Source of the DNA: CAZKXU01 sp964556665
GTDB taxonomy: Bacteria; Bdellovibrionota_C; UBA2361; CAZKXU01
Direction of reading: 5' to 3'
Assembly (NCBI GenBank): GCA_964556665.1
Contig: CAZKXU010000080.1
Span: forward strand, 1-16,686
Length of the DNA: 16,686 bases
This document shows, in pieces, positions 1 through 7,748 of the stretch (the first letter of the stretch is position 1; every line of letters starts with the position of its first letter). Both the position numbers and the translations under genes were made by a program. The notes under the pieces are model-generated. The model did not search any database and was not told the DNA's origin. It saw nothing but the letters and a program-made list of their open reading frames with translations.

Positions 1-2
1 CT

Positions 3-53
3 GGGGCAACGCTGCGCGCTATACGTGAAAAAACTTATTTGGCGAAGCACTAG
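3..53 (+). CDS. Possible C-terminal end of a convergent gene cut by the left edge
   Basis: Reading frame 3 on the plus strand is open from the left edge and ends at a TAG at 51-53. It encodes GATLRAIREKTYLAKH. The stop would overlap the stop codon of the neighbouring minus-strand PLP gene (50-52) by two bases, which is a common tail-to-tail arrangement. The residue mix (charged, amphipathic, ending in KH) looks like a real C-terminus. Only 16 codons are visible and frame 1 is also open over this stretch, so the call is weak. I cannot assign a product. Confidence 0.28.
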   Translation, partial: GATLRAIREKTYLAKH

Positions 54-1210
54 GTTAATGCCTGCTCTATATCCTGAATAAGGTCATTAATATCCTCGAT
101 CCCTACTGAGAATCTTACTAGGCCATCTCCTAATCCATTTTTCTCTCTGATCTCTTTCGGTATCTTCTGGTGAGTCATGCTAGCAGGATGCTCGACCAGT
201 GATTCAACAGCGCCTAGGCTCTCTGCCAAGGTGATTATTTTAAAAGAGGTAATAAGCTTTTTTGATTCCTCTATACCAAGCTTAAAATAAACAGAGAGCA
301 TGCCACTAAACCCGCTCATCTGTTTTTTGGCTATCTTGTGCTGCGGATGACTTGCTAGCCCGGGATAGAGAACGCGCTCAACTTTAGGGTGCTTCTCAAA
401 GTATTGAGCAAGCTCAAGTGCATTTTTCTGATGGCGCTCCATTCTAAGTGAGAGTGTTTTTATACTGCGTCGCATCAGAAACATTGAGAACGGATCGATG
501 TTTAAGCCAAGTGATTTGCGTGCAAAGTCCATCTGTTCACGCACCTTGGAGTCGTTTGAGATAACTACGCCACCGACATAATCAGAATGCCCGCCAATAT
601 ATTTAGTAGTGCTGTGTAGCACTATATCTATTCCAAGCTTTAATGGATTCTGAAAGTAGGGGGATGCAAAAGTATTATCTACCGCTGTTAAGGCACCGTA
701 TTTTTTCGCTAGTGTACTAAGTGCTGATAGGTCGTATACGGTTAAGAGCGGATTTGTCGGAGTCTCAATGTAAAGCATTGCGCAGCCAACTTTTAATGCT
801 GTTTCTACGGCATTAAGATCGTTTAAATCGATCTGAGTAAATGATATTCCCCAACGTTCGAAAAACTGTTTGAAAAGTCTGTATGTTCCACCATAAAGAT
901 CGGTTGGCATTATGACTTTGTCCCCAGCTTTTAGCAGAGTCATCAGAGCAGTCATGGCTCCAACTCCTGAGGAAACAACCGTAGCGAACTCGCCTCCTTC
1001 AAGCGCTGCTAGTGCTTCTTCAAGTTGATAATAATTTGGGTTCATGGAACGACCGTAGTCGTATTTGAACTTGCCAGGGTACTCCTGAGCATAGACTGCG
1101 CATTGTGAGATTGGCTCTATTAAAGCACCAGTTAAGGGGTTAGGGCTACAGCCAGCATGCACAGCGCGTGTCGTATAGCCTAATTTATTATTCTTATTAC
1201 TATTACTCAT
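50..1210 (-). CDS. Cystathionine gamma-synthase/gamma-lyase family PLP enzyme
   Basis: This is a 386-residue cytosolic enzyme of the Cys/Met metabolism PLP-dependent family (fold type I), full length for the family. The PLP-binding lysine is K203 in HSTTKYIGGHSD. D178 in AVDNTFASPYF should pair with the pyridine nitrogen. Y52 and R54 in YGRSMNP are the usual cofactor-phosphate pair from the adjacent subunit. Y106 in DLYGGTYR is the ring-stacking tyrosine. The late motif AESLGAVESL followed by EHPASMTH is typical of cystathionine gamma-synthase and gamma-lyase. Members join activated homoserine with cysteine to give cystathionine, or split cystathionine to cysteine, 2-oxobutyrate and ammonia; sequence alone does not separate metB from mccB/metC activities here. 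The ATG lies 2 bases after the argG stop, so the gene is almost certainly cotranslated with argG as the last gene of the dapE-argG operon. No strong Shine-Dalgarno is seen. A methionine replaces the usual glycine in the RSGNP motif. Confidence 0.93.
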   Translation of the reverse strand: MSNSNKNNKLGYTTRAVHAGCSPNPLTGALIEPISQCAVYAQEYPGKFKYDYGRSMNPNYYQLEEALAALEGGEFATVVSSGVGAMTALMTLLKAGDKVIMPTDLYGGTYRLFKQFFERWGISFTQIDLNDLNAVETALKVGCAMLYIETPTNPLLTVYDLSALSTLAKKYGALTAVDNTFASPYFQNPLKLGIDIVLHSTTKYIGGHSDYVGGVVISNDSKVREQMDFARKSLGLNIDPFSMFLMRRSIKTLSLRMERHQKNALELAQYFEKHPKVERVLYPGLASHPQHKIAKKQMSGFSGMLSVYFKLGIEESKKLITSFKIITLAESLGAVESLVEHPASMTHQKIPKEIREKNGLGDGLVRFSVGIEDINDLIQDIEQALT

Positions 1211-1212
1211 TC

Positions 1213-2415
1213 TTATTTAGTTATTGAATGATATAAATATTGTTCAAAAGCACTTAACTTGCAGGCACCTTGAGCTTCTATGCCGGAATAAAAATCAGCA
1301 ACTTCGCCGTAGGTGGCCCCTTTACTTTTTAACAGATTATTAGGGGAGTCCGCCACTACACTTTTAATGTATCCGGGAGCTAGGACTACTGTACAATCAC
1401 CGCTAACACGGGCCTGAGTGCTTTCAAGGAAAGCCTTTATATTCTCCGTATACGGATCAAAGAATTTAGCTTCATGGATAATCCGTCCAAATTCATCAGC
1501 GAGATATCTTTTCCCAAAGGTTTGAGCCTGGGTTAAGGTAAGCTTTTCTAGGGTGCGATGGCTTTCATAGAGAATATCGGCTGCCGGTGATTCATATGCT
1601 ATGCGTGCCTTTTTACCGACTATAGATGTGCCGATGTGGTAATGACGGCCAACGCCAAGTTTATTGCCTAGAAGAGTAAGCAGTTTAATGACTGCACGCG
1701 GATTGCTGGCCTGGCCGTGATCTGACTCAGCTGAGATCGGCAAGCCACGCTCAAATTTAATATTAACTGTAATTTCATTAAAACCTTTTTCAGGGTGGTT
1801 GTACCAGGCCTCCTCAGGTATCAGAGTCTCGGAGGTGTGTGTCTCTTTGCCGCCGATAGAGATACCCCAAAGCCCTACGTTGTAAGAGTAAGAGGTATTT
1901 TTACTCTCTACAGGAATACCTTTGTTCAGTAAATACTCGGTCTCCTGCTGGCGACTAAAGCCAAACTCGCGCACAGGTGCCAGGCATTTAATTCTATTTT
2001 GTCCAAGAACATAGCTTACTAGGTCAAAGCGGTATTGATCGTTTCCTGCGCCGGTTGAGCCATGAATAATATAGTCGGCGCCAAGTTTTAAGGCTAACTG
2101 TACTGCGTATTTCCCCTGTACAAGTCGCTCAGCCCCGACGCAAAGCGGATAGCCATCCCGTGAAACATTGCCGTAAATAAGATACTTAATTATCGAATTA
2201 AAATACTCCTCTTCACCATCGAGGGTATGATGCTCCTCTGCTCCAACCGCTTTTGAGCGAGCCTCAATTTTATCTAATTCAGCCTTATTAAAACCCCCAG
2301 TGTTAACAGTTGCAGTAATGATTTTTTGCAATCCGTATTTCTCACGGCAGAAGTTTACAAGAAAAGAGGTATCTAGTCCCCCGGAAAATGCTACTAAGCC
2401 TATTTTTGTTGTCAT
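1213..2415 (-). CDS. argG: Argininosuccinate synthase (Bacteroidota-like form)
   Basis: ArgG joins citrulline and aspartate with ATP to give argininosuccinate, the penultimate step of arginine synthesis, in the cytosol. The 400-residue protein opens with the PP-loop ATP-pyrophosphatase motif AFSGGLDTS (residues 9-17). The second nucleotide/substrate motif is HGSTGAGNDQYRFD (118-131), where most ArgG proteins have a GKGNDQVRFE-type sequence. The region around GLWGISIGGKETHTS differs from the NLWGRS/E-G consensus of common ArgG proteins. As I recall, it matches the Bacteroidota form. I chose the ATG at 2415. An in-frame TTG at 2424 adds three residues, but its only AAGG would sit 2 bases upstream, whereas that AAGG is 11 bases from the ATG. 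The gene follows dapE after a 134-base gap holding a REPIN-like element, and precedes the PLP enzyme by 2 bases. Confidence 0.95.
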   Translation of the reverse strand: MTTKIGLVAFSGGLDTSFLVNFCREKYGLQKIITATVNTGGFNKAELDKIEARSKAVGAEEHHTLDGEEEYFNSIIKYLIYGNVSRDGYPLCVGAERLVQGKYAVQLALKLGADYIIHGSTGAGNDQYRFDLVSYVLGQNRIKCLAPVREFGFSRQQETEYLLNKGIPVESKNTSYSYNVGLWGISIGGKETHTSETLIPEEAWYNHPEKGFNEITVNIKFERGLPISAESDHGQASNPRAVIKLLTLLGNKLGVGRHYHIGTSIVGKKARIAYESPAADILYESHRTLEKLTLTQAQTFGKRYLADEFGRIIHEAKFFDPYTENIKAFLESTQARVSGDCTVVLAPGYIKSVVADSPNNLLKSKGATYGEVADFYSGIEAQGACKLSAFEQYLYHSITK

Positions 2416-2439
2416 ATATATCAAAGCCTTGGCACTAAG

Positions 2440-2515
2440 ACTGGGACCGCGGGCATCTTGCCCGCAATCGATTTTAATTGTACTTCGTTGCGGGCTGGAA
2501 GCCCGCGGTCCCAGT
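2440..2515. repeat. REPIN-like element: two inverted GC-rich REP hairpins
   Basis: The outer arms are a perfect 15-base inverted repeat: ACTGGGACCGCGGGC at 2440-2454 and its reverse complement at 2501-2515. The inner arms are a perfect 8-base inverted repeat: GCCCGCAA at 2460-2467 and TTGCGGGC at 2488-2495. Each half is also a hairpin by itself: GCGGGC-atctt-GCCCGC on the left (2449-2464) and GCGGGC-tggaa-GCCCGC on the right (2490-2506). The centre is about 20 AT-rich bases. Two REP-like units in inverted orientation are the layout of REPINs, which in other bacteria are spread by RAYT transposases. The GC content is far above the flanks. It sits between dapE and argG and may form a stable mRNA structure there. 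Confidence 0.8.
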
Positions 2516-2549
2516 AGTGCTTTATGTTATAATAAACTAATCTCGCAGA

Positions 2550-3689
2550 CTAAGTCATCTCTAAAATTCTCAGATAAATCTGAGAGAGTTTAACTATAGA
2601 ACTAATCTCCACCTGTTCATCGATCTGATGAGCCATTTCGGAGCAGAGACCAAACTCAACTGTTTCGATGCCTTTATCAGCAAAGAAACGGGCATCCGAT
2701 GTTCCACCGCTGCATGAGAGCTCTGGAACAGCACCTGTGATCGCATGAATCGCAGCGCTTACTCTAGTGCAGAAAACTCCTGGCTTGCAATAAAATGGAT
2801 GACAGCCACGACTCCATTCTGCTTCGAAGCGTAGCCCAGTCTTTGTCAGCTCAGCTTCAACAAGCTTAATAATATCATCACGTTTATACTGAGGAGAGAA
2901 ACGGCAGTTAAAGTTTAGATCAAAGTAGCTTGGTGTAGCGTTGCCAGCTGTGCCGGCGTTAGTATTAAGTGCTGTTATCTGTAGGGAGTTTTCAGGCCAC
3001 CCCGGTAATGTGTTAGGGAAGGGCGGTTTAGAGAGGGCAAGTAGTGCTGTTAATGATTTTTCTAGAGGGTTTATAATCTTATCCGGATAAGCCGAATGTC
3101 CCTGCTTTCCATGTATTCTCACCTTGGCAGAGACGCTACCCCTTCTTCCTACTTTTAACGTGTCGCCTATGTCATGCTCCGAGGTTGGCTCACCTACGAG
3201 CGCAAAGTCAATCTTGATGCCCCTATTGTTTAGTAAATTTAATATCTCTTCTGTGCCATTTGCAGCAGTTTCCTCGTCACCGGCGATAACAAATCCGATT
3301 CCAAAATTAGGTTTAGGTTGGGATTGTAAAAAGAGTTTTGCTGCGACTGCAAAAGCGGCTATGGCGCTTCGCATATCAACAGCACCGCGACCAATTATTA
3401 TTCCATTATTAATAGATCCCTTAAACGGCTCGACACTCCACTTGTCAAGCGGTCCAGGTGGCACGACATCGGTATGGCCTGCAAAGATAAACTGTTGGGC
3501 TTTAGGGTCGTTAGTTGCCCAAAGGTTGCTGCAAGCAGTAGATCTTATTATCTCGCAACTAAAATCTAGCTGCTTTAGGTAGCTACTAAGGATCTCAATT
3601 GCCCTAAGATGACCAGTTGGCTCCGCACCGGCCTGAATGAGCTCTTGGCAAAAAAGAGAGAGTTCACGTTCTAAAATTTTATCACTCAT
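2550..3689 (-). CDS. dapE: Succinyl-diaminopimelate desuccinylase (M20 family)
   Basis: DapE hydrolyses N-succinyl-LL-2,6-diaminopimelate to LL-DAP and succinate, feeding lysine and peptidoglycan synthesis. It is a di-zinc M20 enzyme of the cytosol. From the ATG at 3689 the protein has 379 residues, the family's usual length. The metal and catalytic residues appear in order: H72 (AGHTDVVPPG), D105 (GRGAVDMR), E139 and E140 (AGDEETAANGT), E167 (LVGEPTSE) and H354 (EMAHQIDE). These positions are close to those of E. coli DapE (H67, D100, E134, E135, E163, H349). The SGGTSDARF motif is typical of DapE rather than ArgE. An in-frame GTG at 3764 would add 25 residues that the family lacks, and no ribosome binding site precedes it. 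The gene is first in an operon with argG and the PLP enzyme. The 261 bases up to the divergent glycosyltransferase gene hold no motif I trust. Because it sits beside a Bacteroidota-like argG, a role on an N-acylcitrulline is a less likely alternative. Confidence 0.92.
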   Translation of the reverse strand: MSDKILERELSLFCQELIQAGAEPTGHLRAIEILSSYLKQLDFSCEIIRSTACSNLWATNDPKAQQFIFAGHTDVVPPGPLDKWSVEPFKGSINNGIIIGRGAVDMRSAIAAFAVAAKLFLQSQPKPNFGIGFVIAGDEETAANGTEEILNLLNNRGIKIDFALVGEPTSEHDIGDTLKVGRRGSVSAKVRIHGKQGHSAYPDKIINPLEKSLTALLALSKPPFPNTLPGWPENSLQITALNTNAGTAGNATPSYFDLNFNCRFSPQYKRDDIIKLVEAELTKTGLRFEAEWSRGCHPFYCKPGVFCTRVSAAIHAITGAVPELSCSGGTSDARFFADKGIETVEFGLCSEMAHQIDEQVEISSIVKLSQIYLRILEMT

Positions 3690-3950
3690 ATAGCTTGCTC
3701 GGAAAGTTAGGTGACGCTCAATGAAATCCGCCACCGCTAAAGCTACGGCGGATATATATCCCACATAAAACTTAGCATAGCAGTGCTATTTTACCAATTC
3801 CAGTCAGTAAGCCTAATGCGCAGGTGATCGTTTGAACATTTATATGGTAATCTATTGATTTACCCTTTTGAAGTGCCAACTTTCGCACTGGCCAAAATAG
3901 TTACTCTGAGCATTTCTCAAGCCCTTAATCGATGCTACATTCTGGTTTAA

Positions 3951-5333
3951 ATGAAAAGATATAGCATCTTCGCACTGATCCTATTAGGTATTGCTTTTAG
4001 GATTACCGGAATATTTAATGACCTATGGCTAGACGAGCTTTGGTCATTTGAGTTTGTAAAAGCCTCACACTCCTGGCTGGATATCTTTACCAAATTTCAT
4101 CACGACAACAATCACTACCTCAATACGTTATTTATGTATCTAATCGGCCCGCAGGGCGATTGGTATTACCGCTTGCTTTCTTTAGTAAGCGGGGTAGGAG
4201 GACTAGTTATGCTCGCCTCGATATGCGAGACACGACGCAGTCATTTTATGACTACGCTTCTCTATTCCTGCTCATATTTACTAGTACTATATTCAACTGA
4301 GGCAAGAGGATACGGGCCACTTATTTTTTTCCTGCTGCTAGGGTATTGTTCACTATTTCATTTCATAGAAAGGGATCGCCTCTCCGATCTTTTTCTCTTT
4401 AACTTAGCAGTAGTATTGGGTACGCTGTCGCACCTTAGCTTTATTCAGTTCTATATCGTCGCTTTTGGCATCTCCTTTGTTGTACTATGCCGTAAACGGT
4501 TGCTGCGCTTTATTAAGCTACACACCTTTCCAGTCATTTTCATGGCGCTGCTACAGGATCTTTATCTGCCTATAGTCTTAGGGAGTGGACCACGCTTTGG
4601 ATACTTAGATGAAGCTCTAAATGCGTTACTGCTTCTCTCTGGCATGCCTAGATTCTCTACCAGTATCCCTTTTACCATTTGGCTCGCAGTGGGTGTCGCT
4701 TGTTTTGTAATTATAGCTGCTCTAATTGAGATTGGAATCAGATATAAGCAGAAAAAAGCGGAGGCTCTCTTCCTAGCTGGCGTTATCTGTCTGCCAGTTA
4801 TTCTTGTTCCACTTTTGCAGCCCAGGGTGATATTCGTCCGATATTTTATGGTCAGTATACTTTTTCTGCTTCTGCTTCTTGGGAGTTTTTTTGCCCGTCT
4901 TAGTCTCCGTGGAGTATTCGGTAGGCTGATAGTCAGCGTTGTGCTGTACCTCTATCTTTTCGGAAATTGCGGATATCTCTTGAATTTTTTCAAGCATGGC
5001 AGAGGAAACTACTCGGAGATCCTACAATATATCGATCGTAATTCACCTAAAGGTGAAGTCATCTCGATAGGCAGCGATCATGATTTTCGTAACGGAGTTA
5101 TGTTCTCATATTACAGTGAGAAACTTGGTCTAAAAGGCAGGATGAATCTATTGACTGAGGATGAGCTTAATAATGTCACACCATCCTTTTTTGTAAAACA
5201 GTCTCAGGATAGATATTTCGCGCCAGAGCAGGCGATTGTGATATCAACTGGGCGTTATGTCTTAAGGCAGGTTGTTCCGTTTGTAGCTGAATCAGGTTTT
5301 ACCTGGATGGTGTACGAGCGGGTAGGACAGTAG
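3951..5333 (+). CDS. GT-C-type polytopic membrane glycosyltransferase
   Basis: This is a 460-residue integral inner-membrane protein with roughly nine to eleven hydrophobic helices (for example about 4-22, 72-91, 122-139, 190-210, 241-262, 272-290, 296-316 and 324-346), then about 110 more polar residues. The first extracytoplasmic loop has LWLDELWSFE, with D28 and E29 forming the acidic pair seen in GT-C transferases that use polyprenyl-phosphate sugars (PMT/ArnT-like, GT39/GT83 types). YSTEARGYG (114-122) matches the second conserved loop, usually written YSQEARMY. PRVIFVRYFM (291-300) resembles the late RY motif of these enzymes. Such proteins move a sugar from a lipid-linked donor to a lipid, glycan or protein in the periplasm; the acceptor here is unknown. 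The gene stands alone on the plus strand, divergent from dapE and tail-to-tail with the lipoprotein gene 8 bases away. The ATG has no clear Shine-Dalgarno. Confidence 0.78.
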   Translation: MKRYSIFALILLGIAFRITGIFNDLWLDELWSFEFVKASHSWLDIFTKFHHDNNHYLNTLFMYLIGPQGDWYYRLLSLVSGVGGLVMLASICETRRSHFMTTLLYSCSYLLVLYSTEARGYGPLIFFLLLGYCSLFHFIERDRLSDLFLFNLAVVLGTLSHLSFIQFYIVAFGISFVVLCRKRLLRFIKLHTFPVIFMALLQDLYLPIVLGSGPRFGYLDEALNALLLLSGMPRFSTSIPFTIWLAVGVACFVIIAALIEIGIRYKQKKAEALFLAGVICLPVILVPLLQPRVIFVRYFMVSILFLLLLLGSFFARLSLRGVFGRLIVSVVLYLYLFGNCGYLLNFFKHGRGNYSEILQYIDRNSPKGEVISIGSDHDFRNGVMFSYYSEKLGLKGRMNLLTEDELNNVTPSFFVKQSQDRYFAPEQAIVISTGRYVLRQVVPFVAESGFTWMVYERVGQ

Positions 5334-5341
5334 GGCTACTT

Positions 5342-6976
5342 CTACTTAGCCGGCATAGCAAAGGTGCTCTCAATTCTGATGCTGCTTTCTTCAACTGCAG
5401 CTCGGCTGATCATCATCCCATACCCTTTCAATTTTGCTACACTCTCCTTTGAGATCCCCTCGCTGCCGCCGCTAAACATCGCAAGGCTGCTTTGGAAAAG
5501 CTCAATCAGGTTAGCTACTTCTATAAAGTTAATATAATTAACTATGAATGATCCTGGTGCGTCGATAGTAGTACGTGCTGCTTCCGGCAGAGAAGCTAAG
5601 AGCTCTCCGCCCTGTAAACCGGATCCAAGAAGCTCGGATATTCCTTGAGAGGATGAGCAAAGTAGTAAAAAGTTACTTGTGGCTGCCATATACAGGCCTA
5701 TGCCGATGGGGCTTTGTAGATATGAAACGTTATACCCTTGGATATCAGTCTCTGACCAGTCCGATAGGGGCAGGCCTGCCGAAAGCAACATTTGACCCAG
5801 GGAGCTTTTTGCCTCTTTAAACAAAGTTGCTACATCTGAGCTCTGCAAAGCGATAATTAGGTCAGGAAATGGATTACCTGTGGTTGCCTGTCTAATACCG
5901 ATTGCTAATCCCTGGATCGAGTCAACGAAGGCAAGACGTTCGCGCACCTCTTTTTGCGCATCAGCTGGTATTTCAGAAAGACCGACAGCTTTAAGATTAG
6001 AAAGAAACTTTCCATTTAACCCAAGGTATCCGATGGTGTTTTTTGGGGCAAGTTTAAAGATCTGGTTGTTGATAGATCCGTTAAGTGTTGAGGTCCATCG
6101 TTTCTGGTCAGGGTTCTTAGGATCCAAGCTGACAATTAATTCTGAGTGCGGAGATTCGCGCATGCTTGCATTCGCTGCTACTGAGATAACAGGAAAGGAG
6201 TTGAGCTCTGCTTGTGTCGGATTATCCTTTGGTAGGCTTGCTTTTACTGAGTTAATTATTGCAGAGATATCTATGAACGCGAACGCTAGCCGTTGACTTG
6301 CTTCAGAAGCTCCCCAGTTTTGTATAAAGTCAGGATGTTCCAGTAGTTTTGGCGGAGCAGCTTTGCTAAATAGTTTCTCCACGATAGTAGCGCTTGTTCC
6401 GATGGCAATTTCATCACCGCTGTTCACAAAAATAACCTGCTTGATGCGGGAGGCCGGTGAGGTAGGATCAGTTACAGGTTTGATTTCAAAGCCTTCAAGA
6501 GTGCCGATTTTTTTCGGAGCTATACTTATTTGTTCATTTTCAAATAAGTTCTTAAGGGAGTTGAGTCTCTCCTTAAAATTAATCCCAGCCTTTGCTTTTA
6601 ATAAAACACCTAGCTCTAGGCTCTCCGTATCGATTTTAGGAGCAATAAAGGCTACCGCAGCTGCGCTCGATTGGTTCTCTGCGGTGCTTGCGCTGAGGAG
6701 TCCAGAACGGTTAATTATATTTAATAATTTTAAATCATTTCCTTTCTCAGCTACCAATGATTGCCAATCAATCATCTGCTGATTGCTCCAGGGGCTCGTC
6801 CTATAGGACTGGAATCCAGCAGTCTCAAAATCAAGCAGCGTAAAGCCCAGTGTGTTTTCAGGGAGCCGTTTAACAAGCTCTAAAGGGTCCTTTGGTGCCT
6901 GTGGCTCTTTTTTTGAGCAGGCCGATGATAATATGAGGAGAGAGGTAAGGAGCGCAGTTATTAAGTGTGATTTCAT
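5342..6976 (-). CDS. Putative lipoprotein of unknown function, 544 residues
   Basis: I do not recognise a characterised family; there is a loose resemblance to DUF3352-type proteins, which I cannot confirm. The N-terminus (MKSHLITALLTSLLILSSAC) has a basic residue, a hydrophobic core and a lipobox-like SSAC with the likely lipidated cysteine at C20. Serine at +2 would favour outer-membrane sorting under the E. coli rule. The mature part alternates short beta-like and helical stretches, with repeated segments of similar feel such as LVKRLPENTLGFTLLDFE and GSFIVNYINFIEVANLI. No catalytic motif is visible. I chose the ATG at 6976 because it follows the upstream stop by one base (TAAGATG) and gives a proper signal peptide. 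A start at 7054 would bury the signal and overlap the neighbour by 77 bases. It is probably translationally coupled to the exported 214-residue protein. Confidence 0.8.
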   Translation of the reverse strand: MKSHLITALLTSLLILSSACSKKEPQAPKDPLELVKRLPENTLGFTLLDFETAGFQSYRTSPWSNQQMIDWQSLVAEKGNDLKLLNIINRSGLLSASTAENQSSAAAVAFIAPKIDTESLELGVLLKAKAGINFKERLNSLKNLFENEQISIAPKKIGTLEGFEIKPVTDPTSPASRIKQVIFVNSGDEIAIGTSATIVEKLFSKAAPPKLLEHPDFIQNWGASEASQRLAFAFIDISAIINSVKASLPKDNPTQAELNSFPVISVAANASMRESPHSELIVSLDPKNPDQKRWTSTLNGSINNQIFKLAPKNTIGYLGLNGKFLSNLKAVGLSEIPADAQKEVRERLAFVDSIQGLAIGIRQATTGNPFPDLIIALQSSDVATLFKEAKSSLGQMLLSAGLPLSDWSETDIQGYNVSYLQSPIGIGLYMAATSNFLLLCSSSQGISELLGSGLQGGELLASLPEAARTTIDAPGSFIVNYINFIEVANLIELFQSSLAMFSGGSEGISKESVAKLKGYGMMISRAAVEESSIRIESTFAMPAK

Positions 6977-6977
6977 C

Positions 6978-7622
6978 TTAAAAATCCACACCATACTCAA
7001 ACAGGGATCGTTTCGTTGTATAATCGTATCTAAGCCGGAAGGAGTCTCCAACATTTATCTGCGGGTCAACTCCCTGTTTAAGATTGAACTCTAAATTTAG
7101 CTCAATCAATTTATCACCTTGCTTACTCTTAGAAACGGTCAGCTCATCCCCTCTGTCCTGAACGCTGTAACGGAAGAGGTCGCTAAAGTTTTTAACCGTG
7201 TTTTTAAATAAAGCATAGACAGGTTTAATTTCTGACTGATTGATAAGCTTAATCAGACTCCGTGCAGACTGTATAGCAAATGCCTTTTCAACAACTTTAC
7301 GGGTGCGTTCAGGATCGATATCTAGTGGATCCCAGGGTGGCACCGCGTCTTCCTTTAACTTTCTAAGGTTTGCTATGGTTAAAGGATCGTAAAGATCTGT
7401 GTCTGAGGAGGTTGTCAAAATACGGTCGAATTCATCACCAACTGAGAAATCATAAGTACTTATATCTATACTACTTACGGTTGTCGAAAATCTCTTTCCT
7501 ATACGGCGGCGCTGGGCACGCTGTGCTTCTAAATCTGAGATGAAAAAGCAGAGAAGGGAGCAGATGAGAAATATGGACTTAAAAGGGACTTTATTGAACG
7601 CTTTTACTAATTGGTCTAACAA
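6978..7622 (-). CDS. Exported protein of unknown function with barrel-like C-terminus
   Basis: I recognise no family. From a TTG start at 7622 the protein has 214 residues. A signal peptide is visible: basic residues K7, K11 and K15, then hydrophobic SIFLICSLLCFFIS, with likely cleavage after DLEA (A33|Q34). The early mature part is basic (QRAQRRRIGKR). The rest is mixed helix and strand. The last about 24 residues look like two beta strands, ending LFEYGVDF with hydrophobic or aromatic residues at -1, -3, -5 and -7, as in the terminal signal of outer-membrane barrels. I prefer TTG at 7622 over GTG at 7628 because GAGGTGAT, complementary to the 16S tail, lies one base upstream of the TTG and would overlap the GTG. 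The stop is one base from the lipoprotein ATG, so the two gene products may act together. plsB lies 126 bases upstream on the same strand. Confidence 0.72.
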   Translation of the reverse strand: MLDQLVKAFNKVPFKSIFLICSLLCFFISDLEAQRAQRRRIGKRFSTTVSSIDISTYDFSVGDEFDRILTTSSDTDLYDPLTIANLRKLKEDAVPPWDPLDIDPERTRKVVEKAFAIQSARSLIKLINQSEIKPVYALFKNTVKNFSDLFRYSVQDRGDELTVSKSKQGDKLIELNLEFNLKQGVDPQINVGDSFRLRYDYTTKRSLFEYGVDF

Positions 7623-7623
7623 A

Positions 7624-7631
7624 ATCACCTC
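7624..7631 (-). promoter_or_regulatory. Strong Shine-Dalgarno deciding the start of the exported 214-residue protein
   Basis: On the minus strand the sequence reads GAGGTGAT-T-TTG. The eight bases match the complement of the usual 16S rRNA 3' end (AGGAGGTGATC). From the GAGG core to the TTG is 5 bases, a normal distance. The GTG inside this motif would have no usable site, so TTG at 7622 is the better start. Confidence 0.6.
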
Positions 7632-7748
7632 GTTAAAAAACAGTTAACAACAGATACACAGTTATAAGATGAACGGGTAACCTTATTTGTATCCGCGAAT
7701 AGAGCCCTCTGTCTAGACTATTTCTATGATTATTCAAATATCTCTGTT

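Noticed and set aside
2300..2593. Plus-strand 97-codon ORF across the dapE-argG gap
   Set aside because: It overlaps argG antisense and then reads through the REPIN-like palindrome; no protein-like features. Such ORFs over GC-rich palindromes are a common false call.
3124..3582. Plus-strand ORF of 152 codons within dapE
   Set aside because: It lies entirely opposite the catalytic core of dapE, whose motifs are intact.
3871..3888. Small hairpin AGTGC...GCACT upstream of the glycosyltransferase gene
   Set aside because: Five-base stem, no U-tract and no position expected for a terminator; likely chance.
3690..3950. Promoters for dapE and the glycosyltransferase gene
   Set aside because: Only weak boxes such as TTGAAG and TAAAAT occur, without a convincing partner at 16-18 bases, so I did not annotate them.
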